The notes under the pieces: generated by a model
What the model was told of the DNA's origin: nothing
The model's input: only the letters and a program-made list of their open reading frames with translations
Database searches by the model: none
In this document: positions 29,883 to 38,069 of the stretch, piece after piece
How positions within the stretch are numbered: the first letter of the stretch is position 1
Layout of the letters: the number at the start of each line of letters is the position of its first letter
Origin: Clostridium putrefaciens
GTDB taxonomy: Bacteria; Bacillota; Clostridia; Clostridiales; Clostridiaceae
Assembly (NCBI RefSeq): GCF_900461105.1
Contig: NZ_UFWZ01000001.1
Coordinates: forward strand, 744,001 to 808,000
Length of the DNA: 64,000 nucleotides
Direction of reading: 5' to 3'
Position numbers and translations under genes: made by a program

Positions 29883-30174
29883 TAAAAAGTACCCTATGAA
29901 AAAATCATAGGGCGCTTGTATAACCGCGGTACCACCTAATTTGAGGAGTAGTCCTCATCTCTTAAAGATACTATCATATCTCTATCCTTTTAACGTAAGA
30001 TGCACGGCTTAAAGTACTAAAATTCATCTAAGCACAAAAGAGACCCATTGGGTTTAAACATGACTATTATGATTCCACCATCCATAACTCTCTTAAAATC
30101 TGTTTTTAAACTTACTTACTTCTCTTTAAAGTTTTAAATAATTTAAATTTTAAACATACAATGTTAATTGTATT
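29883..30174 (-). promoter_or_regulatory. T-box leader of trpS, specifier UGG
   Basis: On the minus strand the T-box core GGTGGTACCGCGG is at 29924-29936. It is followed by a terminator hairpin CCCTATGA (rc 29905-29912) / TCATAGGG (rc 29892-29899) and a T run. Stem I upstream has the GGTGGAA distal element, and AATGGGTCTC places a UGG codon at 30045-30047 as specifier. Uncharged tRNA-Trp should pair with it and prevent termination. Confidence 0.92.
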
Positions 30175-30180
30175 GAATTT

Positions 30181-30209
30181 ATAATAGTACTATTTAATAA
30201 TTATGTCAA
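30181..30209 (-). promoter_or_regulatory. Promoter of trpS T-box
   Basis: On the minus strand: TTGACA (30204-30209), 17-bp spacer, TATTAT (30181-30186), just upstream of the T-box leader. Confidence 0.75.
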
Positions 30210-30341
30210 TGATAAATAAATAAATTATAGAGTATGATCTTAAAATTGAAGCGACATTAGCTTGAATAGATGGAATATTAGGAATATAATATATTAATGA
30301 GAAGGATATGAAACTAAAGTATTATTTTAGGGGGAATGATT

Positions 30342-30899
30342 ATGGAAAAGAAAAGAAGTAATCAAGTATCAAAGACGCAAATTAAAGTAAGGGATTTAAT
30401 TTATATGGCTCTTATGTCGTCAATTGTTCTTCTAGGAACTTCTCTTATAACTATACCTTCATATAATGGAGTTATACATATAGGAGATAGCATTATATTT
30501 ATTTCGGTTATATTATTAGGAAAAAAGAAAGGAGCTATATCTTCAGCATTAGGAATGTTTTTGTTTGATATACTTCATGGGTATACTTATTGGGCACCTT
30601 TTACATTTATTATTAAAGGCTCAATGGTACTTATAGCAGGATGGATAATTGAAAGAGGCGATAATAAATCTACATTAAAATATGCTTTTGCATTTTTAAT
30701 GTCAGGAGTATTTATGATAGGTGCATACTTTTTATCAGGAGCTCTAATAAAGATGTTGTTTTTAGGTGAGGGAATAACATTTATGAATGCACTTATAGTA
30801 TCTTCTTATGATATACCAGGAAACATATTACAAGTTGTTGTAGGTATAGTAATTGCATTACCTTTAATAAAGGCAATAGAAACTCACAAGATAACATAA
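30342..30899 (+). CDS. ECF transporter substrate-binding (S) component
   Basis: A 185-residue integral membrane protein with about five helices and the start RDLIYMALMSSIVLLGTSL, followed by IHIGDSIIFISVILLGKKKG and YWAPFTFIIKGSM, matching the S-component family PF07155. Such proteins bind a vitamin or precursor and dock on a shared EcfA-EcfA'-EcfT module, which is encoded elsewhere. Substrate is not evident; no riboswitch is recognisable upstream. ATG 30342 with TAGGGGG 7 nt before is preferred to ATG 30336. Confidence 0.82.
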   Translation: MEKKRSNQVSKTQIKVRDLIYMALMSSIVLLGTSLITIPSYNGVIHIGDSIIFISVILLGKKKGAISSALGMFLFDILHGYTYWAPFTFIIKGSMVLIAGWIIERGDNKSTLKYAFAFLMSGVFMIGAYFLSGALIKMLFLGEGITFMNALIVSSYDIPGNILQVVVGIVIALPLIKAIETHKIT

Positions 30900-30935
30900 A
30901 AGGTTATGTGTGGTAGTGGGTATCTAAAAAAAAAG

Positions 30936-30963
30936 AGGCCTAATTTATGAATAAATTAGGCCT
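30936..30963. terminator. Terminator between ECF S and zinc-ribbon genes
   Basis: AGGCCTAATTTAT (30936-30948) and ATAAATTAGGCCT (30951-30963), a perfect 13-bp stem. The long A run before it (30926-30934) is a U tract for the minus strand, so it mainly ends the zinc-ribbon gene. Confidence 0.88.
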
Positions 30964-30995
30964 ATAATAGATAATGTGGTAAATGTTACATTATA

Positions 30996-31151
30996 TTATC
31001 TATTGTTTCTTTCAGCTTTTCTAGCTCGTCTACAATCGGGGCATCTTACAGGAGCGTTTTCGAATCCTTTTTCTTTAAAGAATTCTTGTTCTCCAGCTGT
31101 AAAAACAAACTCTTGTCCACAATCTTTACATATGATATTTTTATCTTCCAT
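30996..31151 (-). CDS. Small zinc-ribbon protein
   Basis: A 51-residue ORF on the minus strand, MEDKNIICKDCGQEFVFTAG onwards, with paired CxxC motifs at Cys8/Cys11 and Cys37/Cys40 and a basic tail (RRARKAERNNR). This matches the short bacterial zinc-ribbon family (zf-trcl type) with the conserved GEQEFFKEKGF between the knuckles. A perfect AAGGAGG lies 7 nt before the ATG. The strong terminator at 30936-30963 follows. Function of the family is unknown; a nucleic-acid or ribosome role is plausible. Confidence 0.85.
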   Translation of the reverse strand: MEDKNIICKDCGQEFVFTAGEQEFFKEKGFENAPVRCPDCRRARKAERNNR

Positions 31152-31462
31152 TTTACAAACCTCCTTGTGATCAAAGGGCTAATTTATAGATAACTTCTTC
31201 CTCTTATAAAAGGAAGTGAAATTATCTAGTTAAATTGAACCCATATAATATATAGAGTCAAAGCTCATGATAATATTATAACACATGAGGGAAATACTTC
31301 AATATGAAGTTAATTAAATATTCAACCTATTATTAATAGGTAAATTTCCAATAATAAAAGCTTATATGCTATAATTAAAGAAATAAATGGTTGATTATAT
31401 ATTGGAAATATTTTAAACTATAGGTATTAGGTAATATTATAATATGCAGAGGAGGAAAACAT
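31152..31462. other. Intergenic region between zinc-ribbon gene and yajQ
   Basis: No gene seen. It holds the divergent start regions. An imperfect hairpin with arms AGATAA (31190s) and TTATCT around TTCCT...AGGAA lies near 31189-31228, upstream of the zinc-ribbon gene. The yajQ SD AGGAGG is at 31450-31455. Confidence 0.4.
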
Positions 31463-31954
31463 ATGGCAAGTAATTATTCTTTTGATGTAGTATCAAAAGT
31501 TGATATGCAAGAGGTAGACAATGCTATAAATCAAACTTTAAAGGAAATAAGTCAACGATATGATTTTAAAGGTAGTAAGTCTACAGTTGAACTTGTAAAA
31601 AATGAAGTTAAAATAGCATCTGAAGATGACTTTAGACTAAAAGCAGTAATAGAAATATTAAAGGTGAAGCTTATTAAAAGAGGGATTTCAGCAAAAGCTT
31701 TAGACTTTGAAAAAGTGGAAGATGCTAGTATGGGAACAGTAAGACAAGTGGGTAAGATAGTAAATGGCATAGAAAAAGAAAAGTCAAAGCTTATAGTAAA
31801 TGAAATAAAATCAAGTAAGATAAAGGTTCAAACACAAATATTAGATGATGAGTTAAGAATAACAGGAAAAAACAAAGATGACTTGCAAGCTGTTATGGCT
31901 TTATTAAGAGGGAAAGATTTTGGAATAGAACTTCAGTTTATTAACTATAGATAA
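31463..31954 (+). CDS. yajQ: YajQ-family nucleotide-binding protein
   Basis: A 163-residue protein with the family start [19 protein letters not shown], the segment [10 protein letters not shown] and the end [14 protein letters not shown]. It forms two ferredoxin-like domains. YajQ proteins bind nucleotides, and some family members bind cyclic di-GMP. Notably, a GGDEF-domain gene starts 65 bp downstream, so a c-di-GMP link is possible but unproven. Full length, good SD. Confidence 0.92.
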   Translation: MASNYSFDVVSKVDMQEVDNAINQTLKEISQRYDFKGSKSTVELVKNEVKIASEDDFRLKAVIEILKVKLIKRGISAKALDFEKVEDASMGTVRQVGKIVNGIEKEKSKLIVNEIKSSKIKVQTQILDDELRITGKNKDDLQAVMALLRGKDFGIELQFINYR

Positions 31955-32019
31955 ATAAATTATTTTATCATTAAACCATGTATAAGGTTAGTGATAGTCA
32001 TAATTTAGGAGAAGAAGAA

Positions 32020-33090
32020 ATGGAAGGTTATAAAGAAAAGTATGAAAAATCACTAGAAGAATTTGAAATATATCAAAACTTTGCAGAAACACAAATTCAA
32101 ATGCTAAGTGAAAAAAATATAATCCTAGAAAAGAGCCTTGATGCCGTAGTTAATATTGTAGAAATAAGCAAATATATAAATTCATATTTAAGTAATGAAA
32201 ATCTAATACCTATGATAAATGATATGATAATAGGTATATTAGGGGCAACTTATTCTTCTATTTATTTAGAAGAAGAAGGTGAGATTATAATAAAGGCTAG
32301 TAATATGGAGAAAGCATACTTAATATTTGAAGAAAGTTTTTATATTGAAAAGATAAAAAGTGGAAGACCTTTTATACTAAATTGTAAGGAAACAATTTTT
32401 AATACTAGAAACAGAGGTAATATGCATTCTATAATAGGGGTACCTATAAATCTTAGGGAAAGGCTTATGGGATATATGATCCTAGAACATAGCCTTTGTA
32501 ATTTTTTCACACCAGGCCATGTGAAGTTTATATCTTCTATAGCTAATCAAATTGCTATTGCTATTGAAAATAACATCTTATACAAGGAGATACAAAAACA
32601 GATAAATGTGGATCCGCTACTTGGGATTTATACAAGAAAGTATTTTATAGATTTTGTGAATGGTAAGGTTCTTCAAAATGAAGATAGTAATTTTGCTATA
32701 GTTATGATTGATTTAGATGACTTTAAAAAGATTAATGATTCTTTTGGACATCAATTTGGTGATGAAGTTTTACTAAACACTGTAAAAGAAATAAAAAATG
32801 GATTAGGGATAAAGGATATTGTAGCTAGGTATGGTGGGGAAGAGATTGTTTTATATATAGATCAAGGAGAAGATTTTAAGAGTGTTTATAAAACAGTGGA
32901 TAATATAAGAAAGTCTATAGAAGATAATGAATATTCATTAATAGAGGATTATAAGTGTGTAACGGCAACCTTTGGCATATCATTTTATCCTGTAGATGGA
33001 GGAGATATAATAAAACTTCTTCAAGCTGCAGATAGATTATTATATAAAGGTAAAAGGTCAGGTAAAAACAAAGTTATGTACAACACTTAA
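32020..33090 (+). CDS. GAF-GGDEF diguanylate cyclase
   Basis: About 356 residues and no membrane segment. An N-terminal coiled coil is followed by a GAF domain (about 40-195), then a GGDEF domain (about 205-356). The active-site loop is ARYGGEEI (a GGEEF-type variant, likely active), preceded by MIDLDDFKKINDSFGHQFGD with the metal Asp. The allosteric I-site RxxD is replaced by GIKD, so product inhibition by c-di-GMP is probably lost. ATG 32020 has AGGAG (32007-32011) 8 nt upstream and is preferred to ATG 31978. It follows yajQ on the same strand. Confidence 0.85.
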   Translation: MEGYKEKYEKSLEEFEIYQNFAETQIQMLSEKNIILEKSLDAVVNIVEISKYINSYLSNENLIPMINDMIIGILGATYSSIYLEEEGEIIIKASNMEKAYLIFEESFYIEKIKSGRPFILNCKETIFNTRNRGNMHSIIGVPINLRERLMGYMILEHSLCNFFTPGHVKFISSIANQIAIAIENNILYKEIQKQINVDPLLGIYTRKYFIDFVNGKVLQNEDSNFAIVMIDLDDFKKINDSFGHQFGDEVLLNTVKEIKNGLGIKDIVARYGGEEIVLYIDQGEDFKSVYKTVDNIRKSIEDNEYSLIEDYKCVTATFGISFYPVDGGDIIKLLQAADRLLYKGKRSGKNKVMYNT

Positions 33091-33093
33091 AAC

Positions 33094-33130
33094 AAAAGGT
33101 TATTTCTAATTAAAGAAGTAATCTTTTTTT
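33094..33130 (+). terminator. Terminator after GGDEF gene
   Basis: AAAAGGTTATTTCT (33094-33107) pairs with AGAAGTAATCTTTT (33114-33127) over 14 bp with two wobbles, followed by T residues. Confidence 0.8.
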
Positions 33131-33265
33131 TATGATTAAATAGCGTATAGAGCATATGTAAATAATTTATTAAGTTTTGAAGCGATATTGATTAAATATT
33201 CTGAATATTATATAATTATATTAACAGGGTGACTTTTTCTGAAATATAATAAAGGGGTGTTTAAA

Positions 33266-33676
33266 ATGATACATGTATTTTGTAGCCAAAGAGGTACAGG
33301 GAAAACCAAATCATTAATAAAACTTGCAAATACTAAAGCTGAAAAAGCAAAAGGTACCGTTATATATATAGACGATGATAGGGGACCCATGTTTAATTTA
33401 GATTCTAGGATTAGGATGATAATTACAGATGACTTTAAGCTAAAAGATTATAATGAAATGTACGGTTTTTTGTGCGGCATACTTTCAGAAGACTATGATA
33501 TAGAAACTATCTTTATAGATAGTTTATGTAACATTATTTCTGGAAATTTAGAAGATGCCGCACATTTATTTTTGAAGATGGAAAAGTTGGCTTACAATTA
33601 TAAGTTGGAGTTTTATATAAATATAAACGGTGATTATAGTGAGATGCCTCTATTTTTACAAAAGTATGCAGCTTAA
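33266..33676 (+). CDS. Small P-loop protein of unknown function
   Basis: A 136-residue protein with a Walker A at its N-terminus (SQRGTGKTKS, Lys13/Thr14) and a hydrophobic strand ending in Asp (ETIFIDSLCNI) that could be Walker B. The layout resembles a minimal ATP-binding domain; no other domain is present and no family is recognised. ATG 33266 has GGGGTG 7 nt upstream; the GTG at 33257 is part of that SD. Single gene between two terminators. Confidence 0.7.
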   Translation: MIHVFCSQRGTGKTKSLIKLANTKAEKAKGTVIYIDDDRGPMFNLDSRIRMIITDDFKLKDYNEMYGFLCGILSEDYDIETIFIDSLCNIISGNLEDAAHLFLKMEKLAYNYKLEFYININGDYSEMPLFLQKYAA

Positions 33677-33714
33677 CATAAAAAGGTTTTAAATGTTAAA
33701 TTAATGTATAATAG

Positions 33715-33756
33715 AAAAAGAGTTTATGAAATTAAGTTTTCATGAACTCTTTTTTA
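33715..33756. terminator. Bidirectional terminator
   Basis: AAAAAGAGTTTATGAAA (33715-33731) and TTTCATGAACTCTTTTT (33738-33754) pair over 17 bp with one wobble, between convergent genes. Confidence 0.92.
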
Positions 33757-33765
33757 TATTTAATA

Positions 33766-34557
33766 TTAATTAGATTCCTTATATCCAAGCAATGAACTAA
33801 TTACTTTTGCGATGGATTCTAGATCTTCTTTTAATGAAAGCATAGTTTCTAGTTCGTTATATATAACTAAGCCTGAAAGACTCATAGCTGTTATTATTTC
33901 TTTGTTTCTGTTAAATATAGGAACGGATATACATCTTATACCATCTTCATGTTCCATATTATCTAAAGCATAGCCAGTTTTTCTAACTTCATGTATTTCT
34001 TTTATAAAACCTTCAATATCAGTCAAGGTCTTAGGTGTATATGGTATAAATTCGATATCCTTCATAATATCTCGAATTTTATTATCATCAAACTGCGAAA
34101 GAATAACCTTACCTGAAGCAGTACAATATAACGGGACCTTTTTACCTATACGTGAAGACATACTAACACTTTTTTTAGGATTAACAGGTTTAATTTTATC
34201 GATGTATACTATATTTGTATAAGTTTCATCTAAAACAGATAAATGTACTGTTTCATCGACTTTATCTACAAATTCTTGTATATAAGGTCTTGAAATACTT
34301 ACTATATCCATGCTATTTGTTAAACAGCTAGATAGATAAAGAATCTTTGATCCTAAAATATATTGATCTGAGTTTGGCGGTTGTGATACAAAACTTTTAT
34401 TTTTCATGGTTGATATTAATCTATGTACTGTAGTTTTACTTAAATTTAGATCCTTCGATATTTGAGTTACGCCATATCCTTTTGGGTTTTCTGCCAGGGT
34501 TTCAAGGATATCTAGGGCTCTTTCAACGGATTGAACAAAATTATTATTGTTAGCCAT
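33766..34557 (-). CDS. IclR-family regulator of the uronate locus
   Basis: A 263-residue IclR protein: N-terminal winged HTH (SVERALDILETLAENPKGYG, then NLSKTTVHRLISTM) and a C-terminal effector domain (IGKKVPLYCTASGKVILSQ, RKTGYALDNMEHEDGIRCI). It is divergent from kduI, as KdgR-type regulators of pectin and glycosaminoglycan catabolism commonly are. The start with AAGGAGG upstream is at 34557; 13 further codons upstream lack an SD. It probably binds the GGAAT-type dyads at 34688-34713 and releases DNA on binding a KDG-like ligand. Confidence 0.88.
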   Translation of the reverse strand: MANNNNFVQSVERALDILETLAENPKGYGVTQISKDLNLSKTTVHRLISTMKNKSFVSQPPNSDQYILGSKILYLSSCLTNSMDIVSISRPYIQEFVDKVDETVHLSVLDETYTNIVYIDKIKPVNPKKSVSMSSRIGKKVPLYCTASGKVILSQFDDNKIRDIMKDIEFIPYTPKTLTDIEGFIKEIHEVRKTGYALDNMEHEDGIRCISVPIFNRNKEIITAMSLSGLVIYNELETMLSLKEDLESIAKVISSLLGYKESN

Positions 34558-34642
34558 TTTTACCTCCTTAATATTAGTATAAGTAGATAATATCATATAA
34601 TCATTTAAAAAAATAATATAAATAAAATTCTTATTTATATAC

Positions 34643-34672
34643 TTGACTTAAAGCGTGTAAATGGTTTACAAT
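34643..34672 (+). promoter_or_regulatory. Promoter of the kduI operon
   Basis: -35 TTGACT (34643-34648), 18-bp spacer, -10 TACAAT (34667-34672). Confidence 0.7.
34656..34670. promoter_or_regulatory. TGTAAA-TGG-TTTACA palindrome in the kdu promoter (possible CcpA site)
   Basis: A perfect 6-3-6 inverted repeat lying between the -35 and -10. The arms resemble the TGTAAA/TTTACA halves of CcpA (cre-type) sites, with a 3-bp rather than 2-bp centre. Occupancy would block RNA polymerase, consistent with carbon catabolite repression. Confidence 0.5.
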
Positions 34673-34687
34673 GAAAATAAACAGAAA

Positions 34688-34713
34688 CGGAATACCATTC
34701 CGCTATGTGGAAC
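34688..34713. promoter_or_regulatory. Candidate IclR operator downstream of kdu transcription start
   Basis: Overlapping dyads CGGAAT-ACC-ATTCCG (34688-34702) and ATTCC-GCTATGT-GGAAC (34697-34713) give three GGAAT-type half sites just after the predicted transcription start. IclR-type operators often have such TTCC/GGAA arms. Confidence 0.55.
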
Positions 34714-34738
34714 AGTAAGAAAGAGGAGGAAGATACAA

Positions 34739-35569
34739 ATGAATATAAGATATGCGAATCATCCTAATGATTCTAAGAAATATACTACAGAGGAATTAAG
34801 AGAACATTATTTAGTTGAAGAGATATTTTCAAAAGACAATATATGTTTAACTTATAGCCATGTAGACAGAATAATATTTGGTGGTGCTATGCCAGTCAAC
34901 GAAACTTTAAAACTTACAGCAGGAAAAGAGATGGGTGTAGATTTCTTTCTTGAAAGAAGAGAGATGGGTGTCATAAATGTCGGAGGAGAAGGCACAATAA
35001 TACTTGACGGTGAAGAATTTGAAATGAAAAGTCAAGATGGAATATATATAGGAATGGGTATTAAAGAAATCACATTCAAATCTAAAGATTCTTTAAATCC
35101 AGCTAAATTTTATATAAATTCTGTACCAGCTCATAAGAGTTATCCAATAGTAAAAATAGATATAAACAATGCAAACCCTGTACATTTAGGGGATGAAACA
35201 AATTTAAACAAGAGAACAATATACCAATATGTACATCCAAATGTATGTAAAAGTTGCCAGTTACTAATGGGACTTACAAAACTTGAACCAAATAATGCTT
35301 GGAATACAATGCCTTGTCATACTCACGAAAGACGTATGGAAGTTTATTTTTACTTTGATATGCAAGAGGATACAAGAGTATTCCACTTTATGGGTGAGGT
35401 TAATGAAACAAGACATATAGTAATGAAAAATGAACAAGCTACAATATCACCAAGTTGGTCAATACATTCAGGAGTAGGTACAAGTAACTATACATTTATT
35501 TGGGGAATGTGTGGAGAAAATCAAACTTTTAATGATATGGATCATGTGGCAATGTCAGACTTAAAATAA
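34739..35569 (+). CDS. kduI: 5-keto-4-deoxyuronate isomerase
   Basis: A 276-residue cupin-fold zinc isomerase converting 4-deoxy-L-threo-5-hexosulose uronate (DKI) to 3-deoxy-D-glycero-2,5-hexodiulosonate (DKII). It starts MNIRYANHPNDSKKYTTEEL like other KduI proteins, and has the metal-site region NTMPCHTHERRMEVYFYFD. ATG 34739 has GAGGAGG upstream; the longer in-frame extension to 34661 runs through the promoter and is rejected. First gene of the uronate operon. Confidence 0.95.
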   Translation: MNIRYANHPNDSKKYTTEELREHYLVEEIFSKDNICLTYSHVDRIIFGGAMPVNETLKLTAGKEMGVDFFLERREMGVINVGGEGTIILDGEEFEMKSQDGIYIGMGIKEITFKSKDSLNPAKFYINSVPAHKSYPIVKIDINNANPVHLGDETNLNKRTIYQYVHPNVCKSCQLLMGLTKLEPNNAWNTMPCHTHERRMEVYFYFDMQEDTRVFHFMGEVNETRHIVMKNEQATISPSWSIHSGVGTSNYTFIWGMCGENQTFNDMDHVAMSDLK

Positions 35570-35592
35570 TAAAATGTTAGAGGTGAATTAAA

Positions 35593-36375
35593 ATGGATTT
35601 TTCGTTAGAAGATTTTTCAATGGATTTTTTCACATTAAAGGGTAAGGTTGCAATTGTTACAGGAGGTAATACAGGTCTTGGACAAGGGTATGTAGTAGCC
35701 TTAGCTAAAGCTGGAGCGGATATATATGTTCCAACTTATGATACTAATTGGGATGAAACAAGAGGATTAGTTGAAAAAGAAGGAAGAACAATAAAGTTTA
35801 TTCAAGCAGATCTTACAAAAAAAGAAGATATAACTAAAGTTGTTCAAGGTTGTATTAAGGATTTCGGAAAAATAGATATATTAATAAATAATGCCGGAAC
35901 AATAAGAAGAGCACCGTTACTTGAGTATAAGGATGAAGACTGGGAAGCTGTTATGAATATAAATCTAAATTCTGTTTATTATTTAAGTAAAGAAGTTGCA
36001 AGTATTATGGCTAAGCAAAGATCAGGAAAGATAGTTAATGTAGCATCCATGTTATCATTCCAAGGAGGGAAATTTGTTCCACCTTATACAGCGAGTAAAC
36101 ATGGAGTAGTTGGTATTACTAAAGCCTTTGCAAGTGAACTTGCAGAATACAATATACAAACTAACGCTATTGCACCAGGATATATAGCTACTGCTAATAC
36201 AGCTCCAATTAGGGCAGATGAAAAAAGAAATGGAGAAATTTTATCAAGAATACCAGCAGGTAAATGGGGAACACCTTTTGATTTGATGGGAACAATGATA
36301 TTTCTTTGTAGTAAAGCATCAGATTATGTAAATGGACATGTTTTAGCTGTAGATGGTGGCTGGCTTGTTAGATAG
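35593..36375 (+). CDS. kduD: 2-dehydro-3-deoxy-D-gluconate 5-dehydrogenase (KduD)
   Basis: A 260-residue short-chain dehydrogenase. Cofactor motif TGGNTGLG at 23-30, NNAGTIRRAP, and the catalytic Ser/Tyr/Lys with YTASK near residue 165. It reduces DKII to 2-keto-3-deoxygluconate (KDG), following KduI. A short extra N-terminus (MDFSLEDFSMDFF) precedes the Rossmann core. SD AGAGGTG at 35579-35585. Sits 23 bp after kduI. Confidence 0.93.
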   Translation: MDFSLEDFSMDFFTLKGKVAIVTGGNTGLGQGYVVALAKAGADIYVPTYDTNWDETRGLVEKEGRTIKFIQADLTKKEDITKVVQGCIKDFGKIDILINNAGTIRRAPLLEYKDEDWEAVMNINLNSVYYLSKEVASIMAKQRSGKIVNVASMLSFQGGKFVPPYTASKHGVVGITKAFASELAEYNIQTNAIAPGYIATANTAPIRADEKRNGEILSRIPAGKWGTPFDLMGTMIFLCSKASDYVNGHVLAVDGGWLVR

Positions 36376-36384
36376 AGGTATATT

Positions 36385-37029
36385 ATGATAAAAAAGATAG
36401 AAACTTTAAAAAGGATTATTGATGTAGGTGTTGTAGCGGTTGTAAGAGCTTCTAGTTCAAAAGAAGCTATAGATATAGCTAGAGCTTCCATAAAAGGTGG
36501 TATAAATGCTATAGAAGTAACTTTCACAGTACCAGGAGCAGAAGATGTTATATCATCATTAAAAAAGGAATTTAAAAGTGATGAGATTATAGTTGGAGCG
36601 GGTACGGTGCTAGATAGCGAGACAGCTAGAATTGCTATATTAAAGGGTGCAGAATATATAGTAAGTCCAGGATTTGATATTGAAACAGCAAAGCTTTGTA
36701 ATAGATATCAAATTCCGTATATGGCGGGATGTATGACTATAACAGAAATTATAAAAGCTATGGAATATGGGGTAGATGTAATAAAACTATTTCCAGGTTC
36801 AGTATTTGGACCTAGTATGGTAAAAGACATAAAAGCACCTCTTCCACAGGCACCTATAATGCCAACAGGGGGAGTATCTCTAGAGAATGTAGAAGAGTGG
36901 ATTAAAAATGGCTGTGTAGCTGTTGGAGTAGGCGGATGTCTAACGGCTCCAGCTAAAACTGGGGATTATGATAAGGTTACGTCTATCGCAAAAGAATTTG
37001 TGTCAAAAGTTAAAAAAGCTAGAGAATAA
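36385..37029 (+). CDS. kdgA: KDPG/KHG aldolase
   Basis: A 214-residue class I aldolase of the Eda family. Features: VVRASSSKEAIDIA, NAIEVTFTVPGA with the catalytic Glu, GAGTVLD, and VIKLFPGS with the Schiff-base Lys near residue 134. It splits 2-keto-3-deoxy-6-phosphogluconate into pyruvate and glyceraldehyde-3-phosphate. Starts 9 bp after kduD and precedes the KDG kinase. Confidence 0.93.
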   Translation: MIKKIETLKRIIDVGVVAVVRASSSKEAIDIARASIKGGINAIEVTFTVPGAEDVISSLKKEFKSDEIIVGAGTVLDSETARIAILKGAEYIVSPGFDIETAKLCNRYQIPYMAGCMTITEIIKAMEYGVDVIKLFPGSVFGPSMVKDIKAPLPQAPIMPTGGVSLENVEEWIKNGCVAVGVGGCLTAPAKTGDYDKVTSIAKEFVSKVKKARE

Positions 37030-37039
37030 GGTGAAATAT

Positions 37040-38053
37040 ATGACAGGCAAGATCATTACAATGGGGGAAATAATTTTAAGACTATCTCCCCCTAACAATC
37101 AAAGATTACTTCAATCGGATACACTGAATATGGATTTTGGAGGCGCAGAAGCTAATGTTTCCGTGTTACTTGGAAATTTAGGTGTAGACAACTATATGAT
37201 ATCTAAGTTACCAGGGAATGATATGGGAAAGCGAGCTATAAGATTCTTAAAAAGTAATAATGTTAACACTAGATATATAATCGAAGAAGGAGATCGCTTA
37301 GGTTTATATTATTTTGAAAAAGGTGCAGCTTCAAGAAATGCAAAGGTGATCTATGATAGAAAAGATTCAGCTATGGCAAACACAAAAAAAGGTGACTTTG
37401 ATTTTAATGAGATATTTAAAGGTGCTGAGTGGTTTCATATTTCTGGAATAACACCAATGCTAAGTGAAGGTTGCTACAATATAACAAAAGAAGCTATTAT
37501 GGTAGCAAAACAAAACAATGTAAAAATAAGTGTAGATTTAAATTATAGAAGTTTACTTGGAACTTATGGTGAATTTAAAGTAATTATGAAAGAAATAATA
37601 AAGGATGCAAATTTATGTTTTGGATGGATTGAAGAAGAGAAAATAGAAGATTATTCTCCACTTGAATATGATGGGATAATAGATTATAAATATTTTGAAA
37701 AGGTTTTTACATATATGAAAGAGGAGTTTAATGTAAAGAATGTAGTTACTACATTAAGAGAAAATCATTCAACTACCAAAAATTCTTTAATCTCCCTAGG
37801 ATATGATGGTGAAAAGATCATTACTAGTAAAAAATATACTTTCGATTTAATTGATAGAGTTGGAGCAGGAGATGCATTTGCTGGAGGAGTCTTATATGAA
37901 CTTTTAAATAAAAGTAATTTAGAAAAGGCTATAAACTTTGGACTAGCATCATCAGTTTTAAAACATTCAATTTTAGGAGATTCTAGTATATTACAAAGTG
38001 AAGATGAAATATATAAAGTCATGGAACAACAAGGTTTTGGCATATTAAGATAA
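37040..38053 (+). CDS. kdgK: 2-keto-3-deoxygluconate kinase
   Basis: A 337-residue PfkB/ribokinase-family kinase: ITMGEIILRLSPPN at the start, DFGGAEANVSVLLG (signature 1), and DRVGAGDAFAGGVLYEL (signature 2 with catalytic Asp). It phosphorylates KDG to KDPG for the aldolase encoded just upstream. ATG 37040 with AAGGTG (37028-37033) is chosen; the frame extends further into kdgA but without homology. Confidence 0.93.
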   Translation: MTGKIITMGEIILRLSPPNNQRLLQSDTLNMDFGGAEANVSVLLGNLGVDNYMISKLPGNDMGKRAIRFLKSNNVNTRYIIEEGDRLGLYYFEKGAASRNAKVIYDRKDSAMANTKKGDFDFNEIFKGAEWFHISGITPMLSEGCYNITKEAIMVAKQNNVKISVDLNYRSLLGTYGEFKVIMKEIIKDANLCFGWIEEEKIEDYSPLEYDGIIDYKYFEKVFTYMKEEFNVKNVVTTLRENHSTTKNSLISLGYDGEKIITSKKYTFDLIDRVGAGDAFAGGVLYELLNKSNLEKAINFGLASSVLKHSILGDSSILQSEDEIYKVMEQQGFGILR

Positions 38054-38069
38054 TCGAAAGAAAGGAATA

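Noticed and set aside
30976-31170. 64-codon plus-strand ORF
   Set aside because: It is the shadow of the minus-strand zinc-ribbon gene, which has the SD and the CxxC motifs.
34661-34738. N-terminal extension of kduI
   Set aside because: It runs through the predicted promoter -10 and the operator and has no similarity to KduI proteins.
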